This document shows, piece by piece, positions 44,991-53,824 of a DNA stretch of 64,000 bases (within the stretch, counting starts at the first letter, position 1; every line of letters starts with the position of its first letter). The notes beneath the pieces were generated by a model, which saw only the letters and a list, made by a program, of their open reading frames with translations, did no database searches and had not been told where the DNA came from. Location: contig NZ_BOSL01000019.1 of the NCBI RefSeq assembly GCF_018403325.1, positions 25,463 to 89,462 on the forward strand. Reading direction: 5' to 3'. Made by a program: the position numbers and the translations under genes. This DNA comes from Paenibacillus vini (lineage in GTDB: Bacteria > Bacillota > Bacilli > Paenibacillales > Paenibacillaceae).

Positions 44991-45587
44991 TTATACGCCT
45001 TGGGGCGTAACTTTTTCGATAACGCGATCGATCAGGCCGTATTCTTTAGCTTCGGCAGCACTCATGAAGTAGTCACGGTCCGTATCCTTCTCAATCCGGT
45101 CAAGAGGCTGGCCAGTGCGTTCGGCCAAAATCTTGTTCAGCTTGTCGCGCATCTTCAGAATGCGGCGGGCACGGATTTCAATATCGGTAGCTTGGCCTTC
45201 GGCTCCGCCGAGCGGCTGGTGAATCATGATCTCGCTGTTCGGCAACGCGTAGCGTTTGCCTTCGGCGCCGGCATTCAGCAGGAAGGCGCCCATAGAAGCC
45301 GCGAGACCCACGCAAATGGTGGAGACATCGGACTTAATGAACTGCATCGTATCGAAAATGGCCATACCGGCTGTAATGGAACCGCCAGGGCTGTTAATGT
45401 AGAGATGGATATCCTTGCCCGGCTCTTCCGCGTCCAGAAACAGCATTTGGGCAATAATCGCATTTGCGACGACGTCATTCACCTGAGAACCCAGGAAAAT
45501 GATGCGGTCCTTCAACAGTCTGGAGTAAATGTCATAAGCGCGCTCACCGCGGTTACTTTGTTCAACGACCATAGGAATATAACTCAC
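44991..45587 (-). CDS. clpP: ATP-dependent Clp protease proteolytic subunit
   Basis: A 198-residue serine peptidase that forms the tetradecameric chamber used by ClpX and ClpC. The catalytic triad is intact with canonical numbering: Ser98 ([10 protein letters not shown]), His123 (IMIHQPLGG) and Asp172. The GTG at 45587 ([10 protein letters not shown]) is set by AAGGAGG 8 bp upstream; the frame extends 11 codons further without support. A CtsR operator overlapping its promoter places it in the heat-shock protein quality-control regulon. Confidence 0.97.
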   Translation of the reverse strand: MSYIPMVVEQSNRGERAYDIYSRLLKDRIIFLGSQVNDVVANAIIAQMLFLDAEEPGKDIHLYINSPGGSITAGMAIFDTMQFIKSDVSTICVGLAASMGAFLLNAGAEGKRYALPNSEIMIHQPLGGAEGQATDIEIRARRILKMRDKLNKILAERTGQPLDRIEKDTDRDYFMSAAEAKEYGLIDRVIEKVTPQGV

Positions 45588-45678
45588 CGATAAAACCTCC
45601 TTATTTGTTGGATCAACCATGGGAACGAAATCGGTTCAATCAATTTCAGAATTGACGGAATCGATGAATATTAACCTC

Positions 45679-45718
45679 ATAATAAACAATTTAAAACAGA
45701 AAGTCAAAGAAAGTCAAA
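45679..45718 (-). promoter_or_regulatory. clpP promoter with overlapping CtsR box
   Basis: AGTCAAA-GAA-AGTCAAA (45702-45718) is a perfect CtsR direct repeat. On the minus strand it contains -35 TTGACT, followed by a 17-bp spacer and -10 TATTAT (45679-45684). CtsR binding would block RNA polymerase until heat or proteotoxic stress. Confidence 0.88.
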
Positions 45719-45727
45719 CTCTGTGTA

Positions 45728-45753
45728 ATAAAAAAACCCGTGCATAAGGGTTA
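45728..45753 (-). terminator. Terminator downstream of tRNA-Arg
   Basis: On the minus strand AACCC-TTATGCAC-GGGTT is followed by TTTTTTATT. Confidence 0.75.
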
Positions 45754-45797
45754 GTGGGTAAAACATATGATATCCAGCAATCTGCTGATAAGTATAA

Positions 45798-45872
45798 TGG
45801 CGCGCCCGCGAGGAATCGAACCTCGATCTCAGGCTCCGGAGGCCTACGTCATATCCATTGGACCACGGGCGC
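45798..45872 (-). tRNA. tRNA-Arg (anticodon CCG), CCA encoded
   Basis: On the minus strand the acceptor GCGCCCG pairs with CGGGCGC, followed by discriminator G and encoded CCA. The anticodon stem TAGGC/GCCTG holds loop CTCCGGA with anticodon CCG, which reads CGG arginine codons. The T-arm has GGTTCGATTCC. Length is 75 nt including CCA. Confidence 0.92.
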
Positions 45873-46027
45873 AAGTTGTATGAATTAGTTACATCCATTT
45901 AGCGTAGCAAAAATGATTATATGACATACGAGTTTAAAAAGCAAGCAAGTTCTCTAAAAAAGTTCCAGGGGAATATATGGAGAACGGGCGAGAGTGGTAG
46001 ACGAGAACTATTTTTGCAAAATAGGCA

Positions 46028-46056
46028 TTGTCATGAAAGCGCTTCTATGCTAATTT
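46028..46056 (+). promoter_or_regulatory. Promoter with cre-like site ahead of lacI-type gene
   Basis: TTGTCA, a 17-bp spacer and TAATTT. The spacer contains TGAAAGCGCTTCTA (46034-46047), which matches the cre consensus at 12 of 14 positions. Confidence 0.5.
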
Positions 46057-46060
46057 AGAA

Positions 46061-46080
46061 TTATAAAAACGTTTTTATAA
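46061..46080. promoter_or_regulatory. LacI-type operator 1
   Basis: TTATAAAAACGTTTTTATAA is a 20-bp perfect palindrome with the central CG typical of LacI-family sites. It covers the predicted transcription start of the regulator gene, pointing to autorepression. The same 16-bp core recurs at 47188-47203. Confidence 0.8.
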
Positions 46081-46095
46081 AAAGGAAGATTGGAT

Positions 46096-47121
46096 ATGGG
46101 TAAGGTTACCATCAAGGATGTGGCTAGAGAGGCGGGTGTATCGATCTCGACAGTTTCCAATGCGTTAAACAATGTCGATGTTTTGAACCCCGAGACCAAA
46201 TCGCATGTGCTAAACGTGGCGAAACGAATGAATTATGTTCCGAATTTGAACGGCAAGCAGCTTAAAACAGGCAAAACGAAAATGCTGGGCTTCTTTACAA
46301 CCAGCGTATCGGGTCCCTACTTCTATACGCTGGTTGAATCGATGGCCCGTGAATGCGACCGGCTCGGCTATGGGCTGAACGTATTTGTAACCCGCGACAA
46401 ACAGGTCATAATGAGCAATATTTTGGGCCGGCGGGTCGACGGCGTCATTATTTATGAGGAATTGCGCATCGATGATGAAGACGTCAGCATGATGATGAAG
46501 GAAAAGATCAAGGCCGTGTTTCTGGATCGGTTTCTGGAGAATGAAACGATGGGCAGCGTGATTTTCGATTCCTTCGTGGCCGGTTACGAAGCAACCAAAT
46601 ACTTGATCAGTCTCGGACACAAGAAAATCGCTTATATCTCCGGCGTGGACACGATGTTCGACAGCGTGCAGCGGAGGGACGGTTACTTGGAGGCCTTGCG
46701 GGAGCATCAGTTACTCGTGGATGAAGATTATGTGCTCCAAGGTTATTTTGAGGAAGAAGGCACCTACAACGCGGTAAAATCATTTCTTCATATGCACCCG
46801 GACAAATTGCCGGATGCGTTCCTGGCGGGGAACGACTTGAGTGCGATCGGTTGTATCCGCGCGCTGAAATCCCATGGATTCGACGTTCCTGCAGACATCA
46901 GCGTGGTCGGGTTTGACGATATCGACATCGCGCAATACTTCACGCCTCCATTAACAACGGTGAGGAACCAGATCGCCAGGCAGGGCGTGCTCGCCATCGA
47001 CCATTTGGTACGCATGATTCAGAAGAAGGAACAGGGCAAGAAACAGAAATTGGCGGGAGAACTGGTTGTCAGAGGATCAAGCCAAGTGAAAATCCAAAGA
47101 AACGACCTTGGTCAAGAGTAA
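46096..47121 (+). CDS. LacI-family transcriptional regulator
   Basis: A 341-residue repressor. N-terminal helix-turn-helix (VTIKDVAREAGVSISTVSNALNN, residues about 3-25) and hinge, then a periplasmic-binding-protein-like sensor domain (about 60-335, ending in the FDDIDIAQYFTPPLTTVRN motif). ATG 46096 has AAGGA about 8 bp upstream. Matching palindromes precede this gene and the downstream permease gene, so it likely represses both itself and the sugar operon at 47233-52227 until an inducing sugar binds. Confidence 0.93.
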   Translation: MGKVTIKDVAREAGVSISTVSNALNNVDVLNPETKSHVLNVAKRMNYVPNLNGKQLKTGKTKMLGFFTTSVSGPYFYTLVESMARECDRLGYGLNVFVTRDKQVIMSNILGRRVDGVIIYEELRIDDEDVSMMMKEKIKAVFLDRFLENETMGSVIFDSFVAGYEATKYLISLGHKKIAYISGVDTMFDSVQRRDGYLEALREHQLLVDEDYVLQGYFEEEGTYNAVKSFLHMHPDKLPDAFLAGNDLSAIGCIRALKSHGFDVPADISVVGFDDIDIAQYFTPPLTTVRNQIARQGVLAIDHLVRMIQKKEQGKKQKLAGELVVRGSSQVKIQRNDLGQE

Positions 47122-47186
47122 GAAGGCTGTATTCTGAAGAATCCGCGAAAATTCGGCGGGGCCAGGGATAGATTTTTATATGTGAA

Positions 47187-47204
47187 AATAAAAACGTTTT
47201 TATT
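47187..47204. promoter_or_regulatory. LacI-type operator 2
   Basis: AATAAAAACGTTTTTATT is an 18-bp perfect palindrome sharing 16 bp with operator 1. It lies 29 bp before the permease start. Confidence 0.8.
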
Positions 47205-47232
47205 GCATGGAAGCCAAAAGGGGGACCAAGGG

Positions 47233-48195
47233 ATGGCCAAATCAGACGCGCATTTGGAGCAGAGAAAGCCCATGGGGCAAAGGATTAGAGACTTTATGGT
47301 CGACTACGGAAGGCAATGGGAACTGCAGTCGATGATTTTGCCTGGCGTCATTTTTATGATTATTTTTTGTTACATTCCGATTTATGGACTGACGATCGCT
47401 TTTAAAAACTACACGGTCATCGATACGTTGGACACGGCCCCGTGGGTGGGACTGGAAAATTTCAAAATCATTCTGTCCGACAAATATTTCTGGGATTCGG
47501 TCGTCAATACGCTGGGGATCAGCTTTCTGAAGCTGTTGATCGGTTTCGTCATTCCGATTGTGCTGGCGATCATGATCTTTGAAGTCGGTCACACCCGATT
47601 CAAAAAGATCGTTCAGACGGTTTCCTATCTGCCGCACTTTCTGTCTTGGATCGTGCTCGGCGGGATGCTGATTACCTGGTTCTCAACGACAGGGATGTTC
47701 AATCAGCTGCTCCTGGATCTCGGGGTGATCTCTCAACCTCACAATATTATGCTGGATGCCGGCAAGTACTGGTGGATCGCCACGTTGTCCGACATCTGGA
47801 AGGAAGCGGGCTGGGGAACCATTCTGTATCTGGCGATTATGTCGAAGATCGACCCGACCTACTACGAGGCGGCCAAGATTGACGGAGCCAGCCGGCTGCG
47901 GCAAATCTGGAACATCACCATTCCGAACATGAAAATGATCATCAGCTTGAACCTGATTCTGACGATCAGCGGCTTGCTCGGCTCCAACCTGGATCAAACA
48001 CTGGTGCTGATGAACTCGCAGAACCGGGCCCGAGCGGAAGTCATTAACTCCTACGTCTACCGCATGGGGATGACGCAAGGCGACTTTTCCTACGCTACGG
48101 CGGTCGGCCTGGGTGTCTCGATTGTTTCCGTCATTCTGTTAGTCACGGCAAACAAGGTCACCAGCAAATTGAACGATAATCAATCCGTGCTTTAG
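47233..48195 (+). CDS. Sugar ABC transporter permease (LplB family)
   Basis: A 320-residue permease with six transmembrane helices and the EAA loop YYEAAKIDGASRLRQIWNITIP near residue 215. ATG 47233 is preferred (AAAGGGGG and AAGGG upstream); the frame is open further upstream through the LacI operator, which is unlikely to be coding. It forms the importer with the next two genes. No ATPase is encoded nearby, so a shared MsmX-like ATPase is likely. Confidence 0.92.
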   Translation: MAKSDAHLEQRKPMGQRIRDFMVDYGRQWELQSMILPGVIFMIIFCYIPIYGLTIAFKNYTVIDTLDTAPWVGLENFKIILSDKYFWDSVVNTLGISFLKLLIGFVIPIVLAIMIFEVGHTRFKKIVQTVSYLPHFLSWIVLGGMLITWFSTTGMFNQLLLDLGVISQPHNIMLDAGKYWWIATLSDIWKEAGWGTILYLAIMSKIDPTYYEAAKIDGASRLRQIWNITIPNMKMIISLNLILTISGLLGSNLDQTLVLMNSQNRARAEVINSYVYRMGMTQGDFSYATAVGLGVSIVSVILLVTANKVTSKLNDNQSVL

Positions 48196-48210
48196 TAAGG
48201 GGGCATCCGA

Positions 48211-49098
48211 GTGAGCAGAACGGTGGCTAAACAAGATCTCGATAGCCGGGTCTTTGATGCGATAAATCTGATTTTACTGAGTATTTTTACGATCATCATC
48301 GTGGTACCGCTTTGGAACGTCATCGTTTCATCCTTCAGTTCCGGCAAATCGCTGGCTGAGGGGGGCTTCGTCTTCTGGCCGAAGGAGTTTTCATTGGAGA
48401 ACTACCAGGCTGTTTTTCGGGATACGAGCATCTGGCAATCCTTCTTTATTTCGATCTCAAAAACATTTCTCGGCGTCATTACGCACGTTTTCTTCTGCGC
48501 CATGATCGGTTACGGTCTGAGCAAAAAATATGTCCGCGGCCGCAAGCTTTATGTGGCGATGGGCGTGATCACCATGTTTTTCTCGGGCGGTATGATTCCG
48601 ACCTACTTGCTGATTAAATCGCTGGGGCTGCTCAACAGCTTCTGGGTGTATATCATCCCTGCGCTGTTCAGTTACTACGATGTGGTCATCCTGATGAATT
48701 TCTTCCGAAATGTCCCGGATTCGCTGGAAGAGTCGGCCAAGATCGACGGGGCCGGAGACTGGCGCATTTTCCTGAAAATATTTATTCCGCTGTCGATGCC
48801 GGCCATGGCGACGATCGCCTTGTTTAACGGGGTCGGACAATGGAACGATTTCATGACGACCAAGCTGTACATTACCGATCAGGCCCTCTATCCGCTGCAA
48901 ATGAAGCTGTACGAGATTATCGTTCAGTCCCAGACGCAGTCGATGCAGAATATCGGGGGATCGGTCGTCATTGAAACGACGACGAAAGGGGTTCAACTAG
49001 CAACGATCGTCATTACAACCTTGCCGATTGTTGTGATGTATCCAATTTTGCAAAGGTACTTTATCTCGGGCATGATGCTGGGGGCGGTGAAGGAGTAG
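48211..49098 (+). CDS. Sugar ABC transporter permease (YtcP/LplC family)
   Basis: A 295-residue permease with six transmembrane helices, EAA loop SLEESAKIDGAGDWRIFLKIFIPL near residue 172 and a C-terminal GMMLGAVKE tail. The GTG start has AAGGGGG upstream and lies 15 bp after the previous stop. Confidence 0.93.
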   Translation: MSRTVAKQDLDSRVFDAINLILLSIFTIIIVVPLWNVIVSSFSSGKSLAEGGFVFWPKEFSLENYQAVFRDTSIWQSFFISISKTFLGVITHVFFCAMIGYGLSKKYVRGRKLYVAMGVITMFFSGGMIPTYLLIKSLGLLNSFWVYIIPALFSYYDVVILMNFFRNVPDSLEESAKIDGAGDWRIFLKIFIPLSMPAMATIALFNGVGQWNDFMTTKLYITDQALYPLQMKLYEIIVQSQTQSMQNIGGSVVIETTTKGVQLATIVITTLPIVVMYPILQRYFISGMMLGAVKE

Positions 49099-49160
49099 AG
49101 ATAAGGTATATGTTGTGAAACCGGGGAAAACGACCGATACGGGGTAGGCTCCGGGCGGAT

Positions 49161-49177
49161 TAGAAAGCGCTTTAATA
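49161..49177. promoter_or_regulatory. cre-like palindrome ahead of the binding-protein gene
   Basis: TAGAAAGCGCTTTAATA contains the core GAAAGCGCTT seen also at 25609 and 46035. It sits about 20 bp upstream of the lipoprotein start, suggesting separate catabolite control of that gene. Confidence 0.45.
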
Positions 49178-49196
49178 CAAAAGAGGAGGGGTTTGG

Positions 49197-50846
49197 ATGT
49201 TGAAGATGAACAAGGCTTTTGGCAAAACAGGGCTTAAGGTGGGCACGGCACTTTTGGCAGCGGCGCTGGTCGTAACGGGCTGCGGCGGGGGATCCGGCGG
49301 CGGCTCGAAAAGCTCCGGCAAAGAGGTGTCCTTGGAGGGACGATATACGCCGGATCCGGAGAAGCCGGCCTGGCAGCTGGATACGAAAGAAGAGACTACG
49401 GACTTGACCTGGTATGTGAATGCCGACTGGTGGAACACCGACTTTGGTAATGATGTGGTCACCAAGAAGATTAAGGAAGACTTGAATATCAACATCAAAT
49501 TCATCAAAGGCGACGACACGAAGCTGAACACCTTCTTCGCGGGAGGCGACATGCCGGACATCCTCACGACGTTCGACAACAATTCACCGGCCGCACAGAA
49601 GGCGGCAACCTGGGCGCTTCCATTGACGGAGCTGGCCGAGAAATACGATCCTTACTTCAATAAAGTAGCGGCTCAAGACACACTGAACTGGTTCCAGCTT
49701 AAAGACGGCAAAACTTACGGCTATCCGAACTACTCCAATACGCAAGAGGATTATGACAGCGGTAACATTCCGGCGAAGACAGCGTTCGTGATTCGGAAGG
49801 ATGTTTATGAAGCTTTGGGGCAGCCGAGCTTCGCTACGCCGGACGACTTCAAAAATTCGATGCAGCAAATCAAGGCGAAATTCCCTGAACTGTTCCCATT
49901 CGGCTTTAACTCGATCGGCACCGGCACCGGTTCTTTGGGCGATGTGTTGCAGGACTTCATCGGAGTGCCCCTGGAAGACGCGAACGGCGGGTTCTACGAC
50001 CGTAACCTCGATGAAGACTATCTGACCTGGCTGAAAACGCTGAATCAGTCGTACCGCGACGGAGCGATCAGCGACGACAGCTTTGCCGATGACGGCCCGG
50101 CCTTTGAAGAGAAAGTGAAGTCCGGCAAATACGCTACGCTGCTGCTTGACGGCACGCCGCAGCAAGGCGGCAATCTGCAAATCTTCATGAGCGCGAATCC
50201 GGGAAAAGAATACATCGCGATCGACGGTCCACAAAGCACTGTCGGCAACCAGCCGACCTTGAACCAGTCCGGCATTTCCGGTTGGATGGTCAGCTTCATC
50301 ACGAAGAAATGCAAAGACCCGGCTAAAGCGATTCAGGTGTTCACGTACCTGCTGAGCGAAGAAGGCCAAATGCTGATGAACTACGGTATCGAAGGCGAAA
50401 CATACACGAAAGCCGCCGACGGAAGCGTGCAATTCACGCCGGAAGTGAAAGACCTTCAATTGAACAATGCCGATAAATTCAAAAAGGATTACCGGATGGG
50501 CGAATTCATGTTCTTCGGACATGACCGTCATAAAGCGCTGAGCGCCGACGCTTTCCCTGAGGCGATCAAGCAAATGCAGGAGTGGGGCAAAGGCAAAATG
50601 AAGCCGCATTTCATCCTGGAAAATACAAATCCGGATCAAGGAACGCAGGAAGCGCGCGCCCTGACCGCTATCAACACCCAGTGGAGCACGTCGCTCGTCA
50701 GCATGATCCGCTCCAAGAGCGACGATGAATTCAACAACAATTTGTCGATCTACAAAAAGTTCCTGGAAGACAACAACTGGAGTAAGATCGTTGAAATTCG
50801 CAGCGAGAAGATGAAGCAAAACAAAGAAAAACTGGGCATAAAGTAA
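49197..50846 (+). CDS. Extracellular sugar-binding lipoprotein
   Basis: A 549-residue binding lipoprotein. Signal peptide with lipobox near VVTGC (Cys about residue 25), a Gly/Ser linker, then a large solute-binding fold (LTWYVNADWWNTDFGNDVV; AIQVFTYLLSEEGQMLMNYGIEGETY). AGGAGGGG precedes the ATG. It delivers an oligosaccharide to the permeases at 47233 and 48211. The GH30 gene downstream suggests a beta-glucoside or beta-glucan fragment. Confidence 0.93.
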   Translation: MLKMNKAFGKTGLKVGTALLAAALVVTGCGGGSGGGSKSSGKEVSLEGRYTPDPEKPAWQLDTKEETTDLTWYVNADWWNTDFGNDVVTKKIKEDLNINIKFIKGDDTKLNTFFAGGDMPDILTTFDNNSPAAQKAATWALPLTELAEKYDPYFNKVAAQDTLNWFQLKDGKTYGYPNYSNTQEDYDSGNIPAKTAFVIRKDVYEALGQPSFATPDDFKNSMQQIKAKFPELFPFGFNSIGTGTGSLGDVLQDFIGVPLEDANGGFYDRNLDEDYLTWLKTLNQSYRDGAISDDSFADDGPAFEEKVKSGKYATLLLDGTPQQGGNLQIFMSANPGKEYIAIDGPQSTVGNQPTLNQSGISGWMVSFITKKCKDPAKAIQVFTYLLSEEGQMLMNYGIEGETYTKAADGSVQFTPEVKDLQLNNADKFKKDYRMGEFMFFGHDRHKALSADAFPEAIKQMQEWGKGKMKPHFILENTNPDQGTQEARALTAINTQWSTSLVSMIRSKSDDEFNNNLSIYKKFLEDNNWSKIVEIRSEKMKQNKEKLGIK

Positions 50847-50880
50847 AAACGGATTAACCCATTAAACGGAGGGACACAGC

Positions 50881-52227
50881 ATGCAGGAGCTTACGATATA
50901 TGAATCTTTGGGAGAACGCGAGCTGTTCATCAAGAAATCCCCTCAGGAATTGACGCCGGCTGACATCGGTGTGGAAGCCGTCCGGGTGGTTTTGGATGAA
51001 ACCCGGACTTTTCAAGAAATGGACGGCTTTGGAGCCTCTTTTACCGATTCAGCCGCCTTTTTGATGAACCAGATTTTGAATGAGGAGCAGCAAGCGGAAG
51101 TAATGCAGAGACTGTTTGATCCAAATGAGGGGATCGGGCTTTCGGTGGTTCGTAACCCTATGGGAGCTTCGGACTATGCTAGGGAAATGTACAGCTACGA
51201 CGATCTTCCCCAGGGAGAAACAGATCCGGCGTTAAACCGGTTTTCGATCGCCCATGACGAGCAGGACATCATTCCATTACTGCGGCAGGCGGTAAAGTGG
51301 AATCCGGAACTCAAGCTCATGGCTTCGCCATGGAGTGCGCCGGGCTGGATGAAGACAAGCGGCTCCATGATCGGCGGGGAGCTGAAGAGAGAATATTATG
51401 AAGCGTATGCGGAGTATTTTGTACGGTATATTCAGGCCTACGCAGAGAACGGGCTTCAGATCTATGCCGTAACTCCGCAGAATGAACCGTTATTTGTTCC
51501 GGGACATTACCCCGGCATGTTGATGCTGCCTGAAGTACAGAGTGAGTTCATCAAAGATTTTCTAAAGCCTGCCTTCCGGCGGAATGGAATTTCCACCAAG
51601 ATTCTCTGTTATGATCACAACTGGGATAAACCGGAGTACCCGCTGACGGTGCTGAACCAAGCGGAGGAAGAGGTGGACGGCGTGGCCTGGCACTGGTACG
51701 GAGGTCAGGCGTCGGCACAGAGCGAGGTCAGCCGGGCTTTTCCGGCCAAGGAAGTTCATTTCACCGAAGGATCGGGCGGAGAATGGATTCCTGCCTTCGA
51801 GCCGGCCTTCTCCAATGTGTTCCGGACGGGGATCGAGATCCTAAGGAATCATAGCAAATCGTTCGTGTTATGGAACATGGCCCTCGATGAAAACAACGGC
51901 CCGGTGGTGCCGGGATTCGGGCGCAGTACTTGCCGCGGCATCGTGACGGTCAATCAACAAACCCGCGAGCTGACCTATACGCTGGATTATTACGCGCTGG
52001 CGCATTTCAGTAAGATCATCCGCCCCAAAGCGGTGCGAATACACTCCGACAGCTCCGTAGACCACATTCGCTCCGTCGCCTTCAAAAATACGGATGATTC
52101 AATTGCCGTCGTTTTGTTTAATGATGGGGAGGGTGTAGAGAATGTATCACTCCGGCTGCGAGGAGAAGCGGAACTCTCCTTCTCGATGGCCCCTAAAAGC
52201 GCGATATCAATTAAAGCGGCCTTTTAA
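50881..52227 (+). CDS. Glycoside hydrolase family 30 beta-glycosidase
   Basis: A 448-residue enzyme with a GH30 (beta/alpha)8 core flanked by a beta-sandwich. The acid/base Glu202 lies in TPQNEP and the nucleophile Glu296 in HFTEGSGG. Relatives act on beta-1,6-glucans, glucosylceramide or xylan; FGASFTDSAAF and SPWSAPGWMKT resemble the glucosylceramidase/endo-1,6-glucanase group. There is no signal peptide, so it probably cleaves imported oligosaccharides. GGAGGG precedes the ATG. It is the last gene of the LacI-controlled operon. Confidence 0.92.
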   Translation: MQELTIYESLGERELFIKKSPQELTPADIGVEAVRVVLDETRTFQEMDGFGASFTDSAAFLMNQILNEEQQAEVMQRLFDPNEGIGLSVVRNPMGASDYAREMYSYDDLPQGETDPALNRFSIAHDEQDIIPLLRQAVKWNPELKLMASPWSAPGWMKTSGSMIGGELKREYYEAYAEYFVRYIQAYAENGLQIYAVTPQNEPLFVPGHYPGMLMLPEVQSEFIKDFLKPAFRRNGISTKILCYDHNWDKPEYPLTVLNQAEEEVDGVAWHWYGGQASAQSEVSRAFPAKEVHFTEGSGGEWIPAFEPAFSNVFRTGIEILRNHSKSFVLWNMALDENNGPVVPGFGRSTCRGIVTVNQQTRELTYTLDYYALAHFSKIIRPKAVRIHSDSSVDHIRSVAFKNTDDSIAVVLFNDGEGVENVSLRLRGEAELSFSMAPKSAISIKAAF

Positions 52228-52257
52228 AGCTTACGGATATATGTAGTTTAATTGCAT

Positions 52258-52500
52258 GTTCAAAAAGTCGGGTTTTCAGGACCGAAGCGTATGCTTCCGG
52301 AGTGCGTTTTTACAAAACGCTTTAGGTCGGATGAAGTTAGGGACTGAGTAGCGGAGCTAAACGTTTTCGTAGAAAACGACTTCGTAAGCATCTGCTTTCA
52401 TGGGTACGTGAGCAACGGAAGGCCCGGCTGAATTCAAGATTCGACGTCGAATCTGCTTCATAATCTGCTTCGTCGTGGAAAGATGACTATTTGAACAACC
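52258..52500 (-). repeat. MITE-like 242-bp element, copy 2 (inverted)
   Basis: Inverted copy of the element at 6941-7182. Ends are GTTCAAAAAGTC and GACTATTTGAAC. The three palindromes are preserved at 52304-52320, 52362-52378 and 52438-52453. It fills the gap between the GH30 gene and the cggR leader. Confidence 0.85.
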
Positions 52501-52514
52501 TCTTAAAGAGCAAC

Positions 52515-52573
52515 GCTCCTTATGGTCGGATAGATGGTAAGACGTCTATTACAACACTAAGGAGCCTTTTTAT
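52515..52573 (+). terminator. Possible terminator before the cggR promoter
   Basis: GCTCCTTA pairs with TAAGGAGC across a 35-nt loop and is followed by CTTTTTATT. It may end transcripts from the GH30 operon. Confidence 0.5.
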
Positions 52574-52654
52574 TGTCTGGGCCTGTCCCCCAAAGGTTCG
52601 AAATCAGGCCATGCATAGGCTTTGGCGAGAATGTAAATTATACGGACGTCAGGC

Positions 52655-52683
52655 TTGCATCAGAGCAAAAAATTGGTTAGAAT
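52655..52683 (+). promoter_or_regulatory. SigA-type promoter of the cggR-gapA operon
   Basis: TTGCAT, a 17-bp spacer, then TAGAAT. Predicted start near 52690, at the edge of the CggR operator. Confidence 0.75.
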
Positions 52684-52688
52684 ATCAG

Positions 52689-52725
52689 TGGGACTTAAAA
52701 AGTTTACCCGGGACATTTTAGGACC
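52689..52725 (+). promoter_or_regulatory. CggR operator
   Basis: TGGGAC-N6-AGTT-TACC-CGGGAC-N6-GGACC aligns without gaps to the known Bacillus layout CGGGAC-N6-TGTC-N4-CGGGAC-N6-TGTCC. The right half is nearly canonical and the left half is degenerate. Being just downstream of the promoter, it would act as a roadblock relieved by fructose-1,6-bisphosphate. Confidence 0.8.
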
Positions 52726-52768
52726 AAGGAGAAGGAGAGAGAAGACGAAGCTTGCAGGAGTGGAAAGC

Positions 52769-53824
52769 ATGCGAACTATTTTGGAAATGCAAAAGCAGCT
52801 TCTTCCTGATCTCATGGAAATTCTCAAGAAAAGGTATACCATTCTTCACCAGATCTTGTTGTCGGACGTGATTGGCCGCAGAACGCTTGCGGTATCGCTG
52901 AACATGACAGAACGAGTGTTGCGGGCCGAGACGGATCTCCTGAAGGCTCAGGGCCTGATTGAAATCGAGAATATAGGCATGAGAATCAGTGATTCGGGCA
53001 GGAAACTGCTGGAGGCTTTGGAGCCGATCGTTAAGGAAATCTTCGGATTATCCAATCTGGAAGAAAGAATTCAGAAGGCTTTCGGACTTCGTAAGGTTGT
53101 GATCGTTCCCGGCGACAGCGAGGCTTCCCCGCTGACGAAGAAGGAACTGGGCCGGGCAGGAGCCAAAGCTCTGCTTGGTGCCATGAGCAGCCAGGACGTA
53201 GTTGCGGTTACCGGCGGTTCTACTATTGCCGAGGTAGCGGAGCAACTTAGCCCGCCGGCAAATCTTTCGCTGAAGCAATGTTGGTTTGTGCCGGCGAGAG
53301 GCGGATTGGGTGAAAGTCTGGAGATACAGGCCAACACGATTGCCTCCGGGATGGCAAAACGGCTTGGAGCGGGCTATCGTCTGCTGCATGTGCCTGATTT
53401 GCTCGGAAAAGAAGCGTACGAGTCACTCGTAGGCGATCCTAACATCCACGATATCGTAGAGATGATCCGCGAGGCGCGGATTATCATTCATGGAATCGGT
53501 GATGCTATGGAGATGGCGCGCCGCCGCAAATTGGAATCTTCCGTGGTCCAAGAGCTGCAGAAGGAAGGCGCGTTAGCGGAATCATTCGGATACTATTTTG
53601 ATGAAAATGGCGTTGTCGTTCACAAAATGCTGACTCTGGGTCTTCGGCTGGAAGACATCAAGAGTACCGAAACCGTCATTGGCATCGCGGGCGGTAAGAG
53701 CAAGGCGAAGGCTATTCTTGCCGTGCTGAAATTCGGACACGAAGATATTCTTGTGATCGATGAAGCCGCGGCGGAACAAATCGTGGAAGAGATCGAGCGA
53801 AGCGAGAGCCGCAAAGCGGAATAA
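52769..53824 (+). CDS. cggR: Central glycolytic genes regulator CggR
   Basis: A 351-residue SorC-family repressor. N-terminal winged helix (about residues 20-85; SDVIGRRTLAVSLNMTERVLRAETD) and a sugar-phosphate-binding domain (about 95-345) with VAVTGGSTIAEVAEQL and VIGIAGGKSKAKAIL. In Bacillus it represses gapA-pgk-tpiA-pgm-eno and is released by fructose-1,6-bisphosphate. ATG 52769 has CAGGAG about 8 bp upstream; a GTG at 52760 is also possible. Its operator lies 44 bp upstream. Confidence 0.95.
   Translation: MRTILEMQKQLLPDLMEILKKRYTILHQILLSDVIGRRTLAVSLNMTERVLRAETDLLKAQGLIEIENIGMRISDSGRKLLEALEPIVKEIFGLSNLEERIQKAFGLRKVVIVPGDSEASPLTKKELGRAGAKALLGAMSSQDVVAVTGGSTIAEVAEQLSPPANLSLKQCWFVPARGGLGESLEIQANTIASGMAKRLGAGYRLLHVPDLLGKEAYESLVGDPNIHDIVEMIREARIIIHGIGDAMEMARRRKLESSVVQELQKEGALAESFGYYFDENGVVVHKMLTLGLRLEDIKSTETVIGIAGGKSKAKAILAVLKFGHEDILVIDEAAAEQIVEEIERSESRKAE

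Noticed and set aside
52491-52721. A 76-codon frame spanning the MITE end and the cggR promoter
   Set aside because: It crosses the repeat end, a terminator-like stem, the promoter and the CggR operator and has no ribosome binding site.
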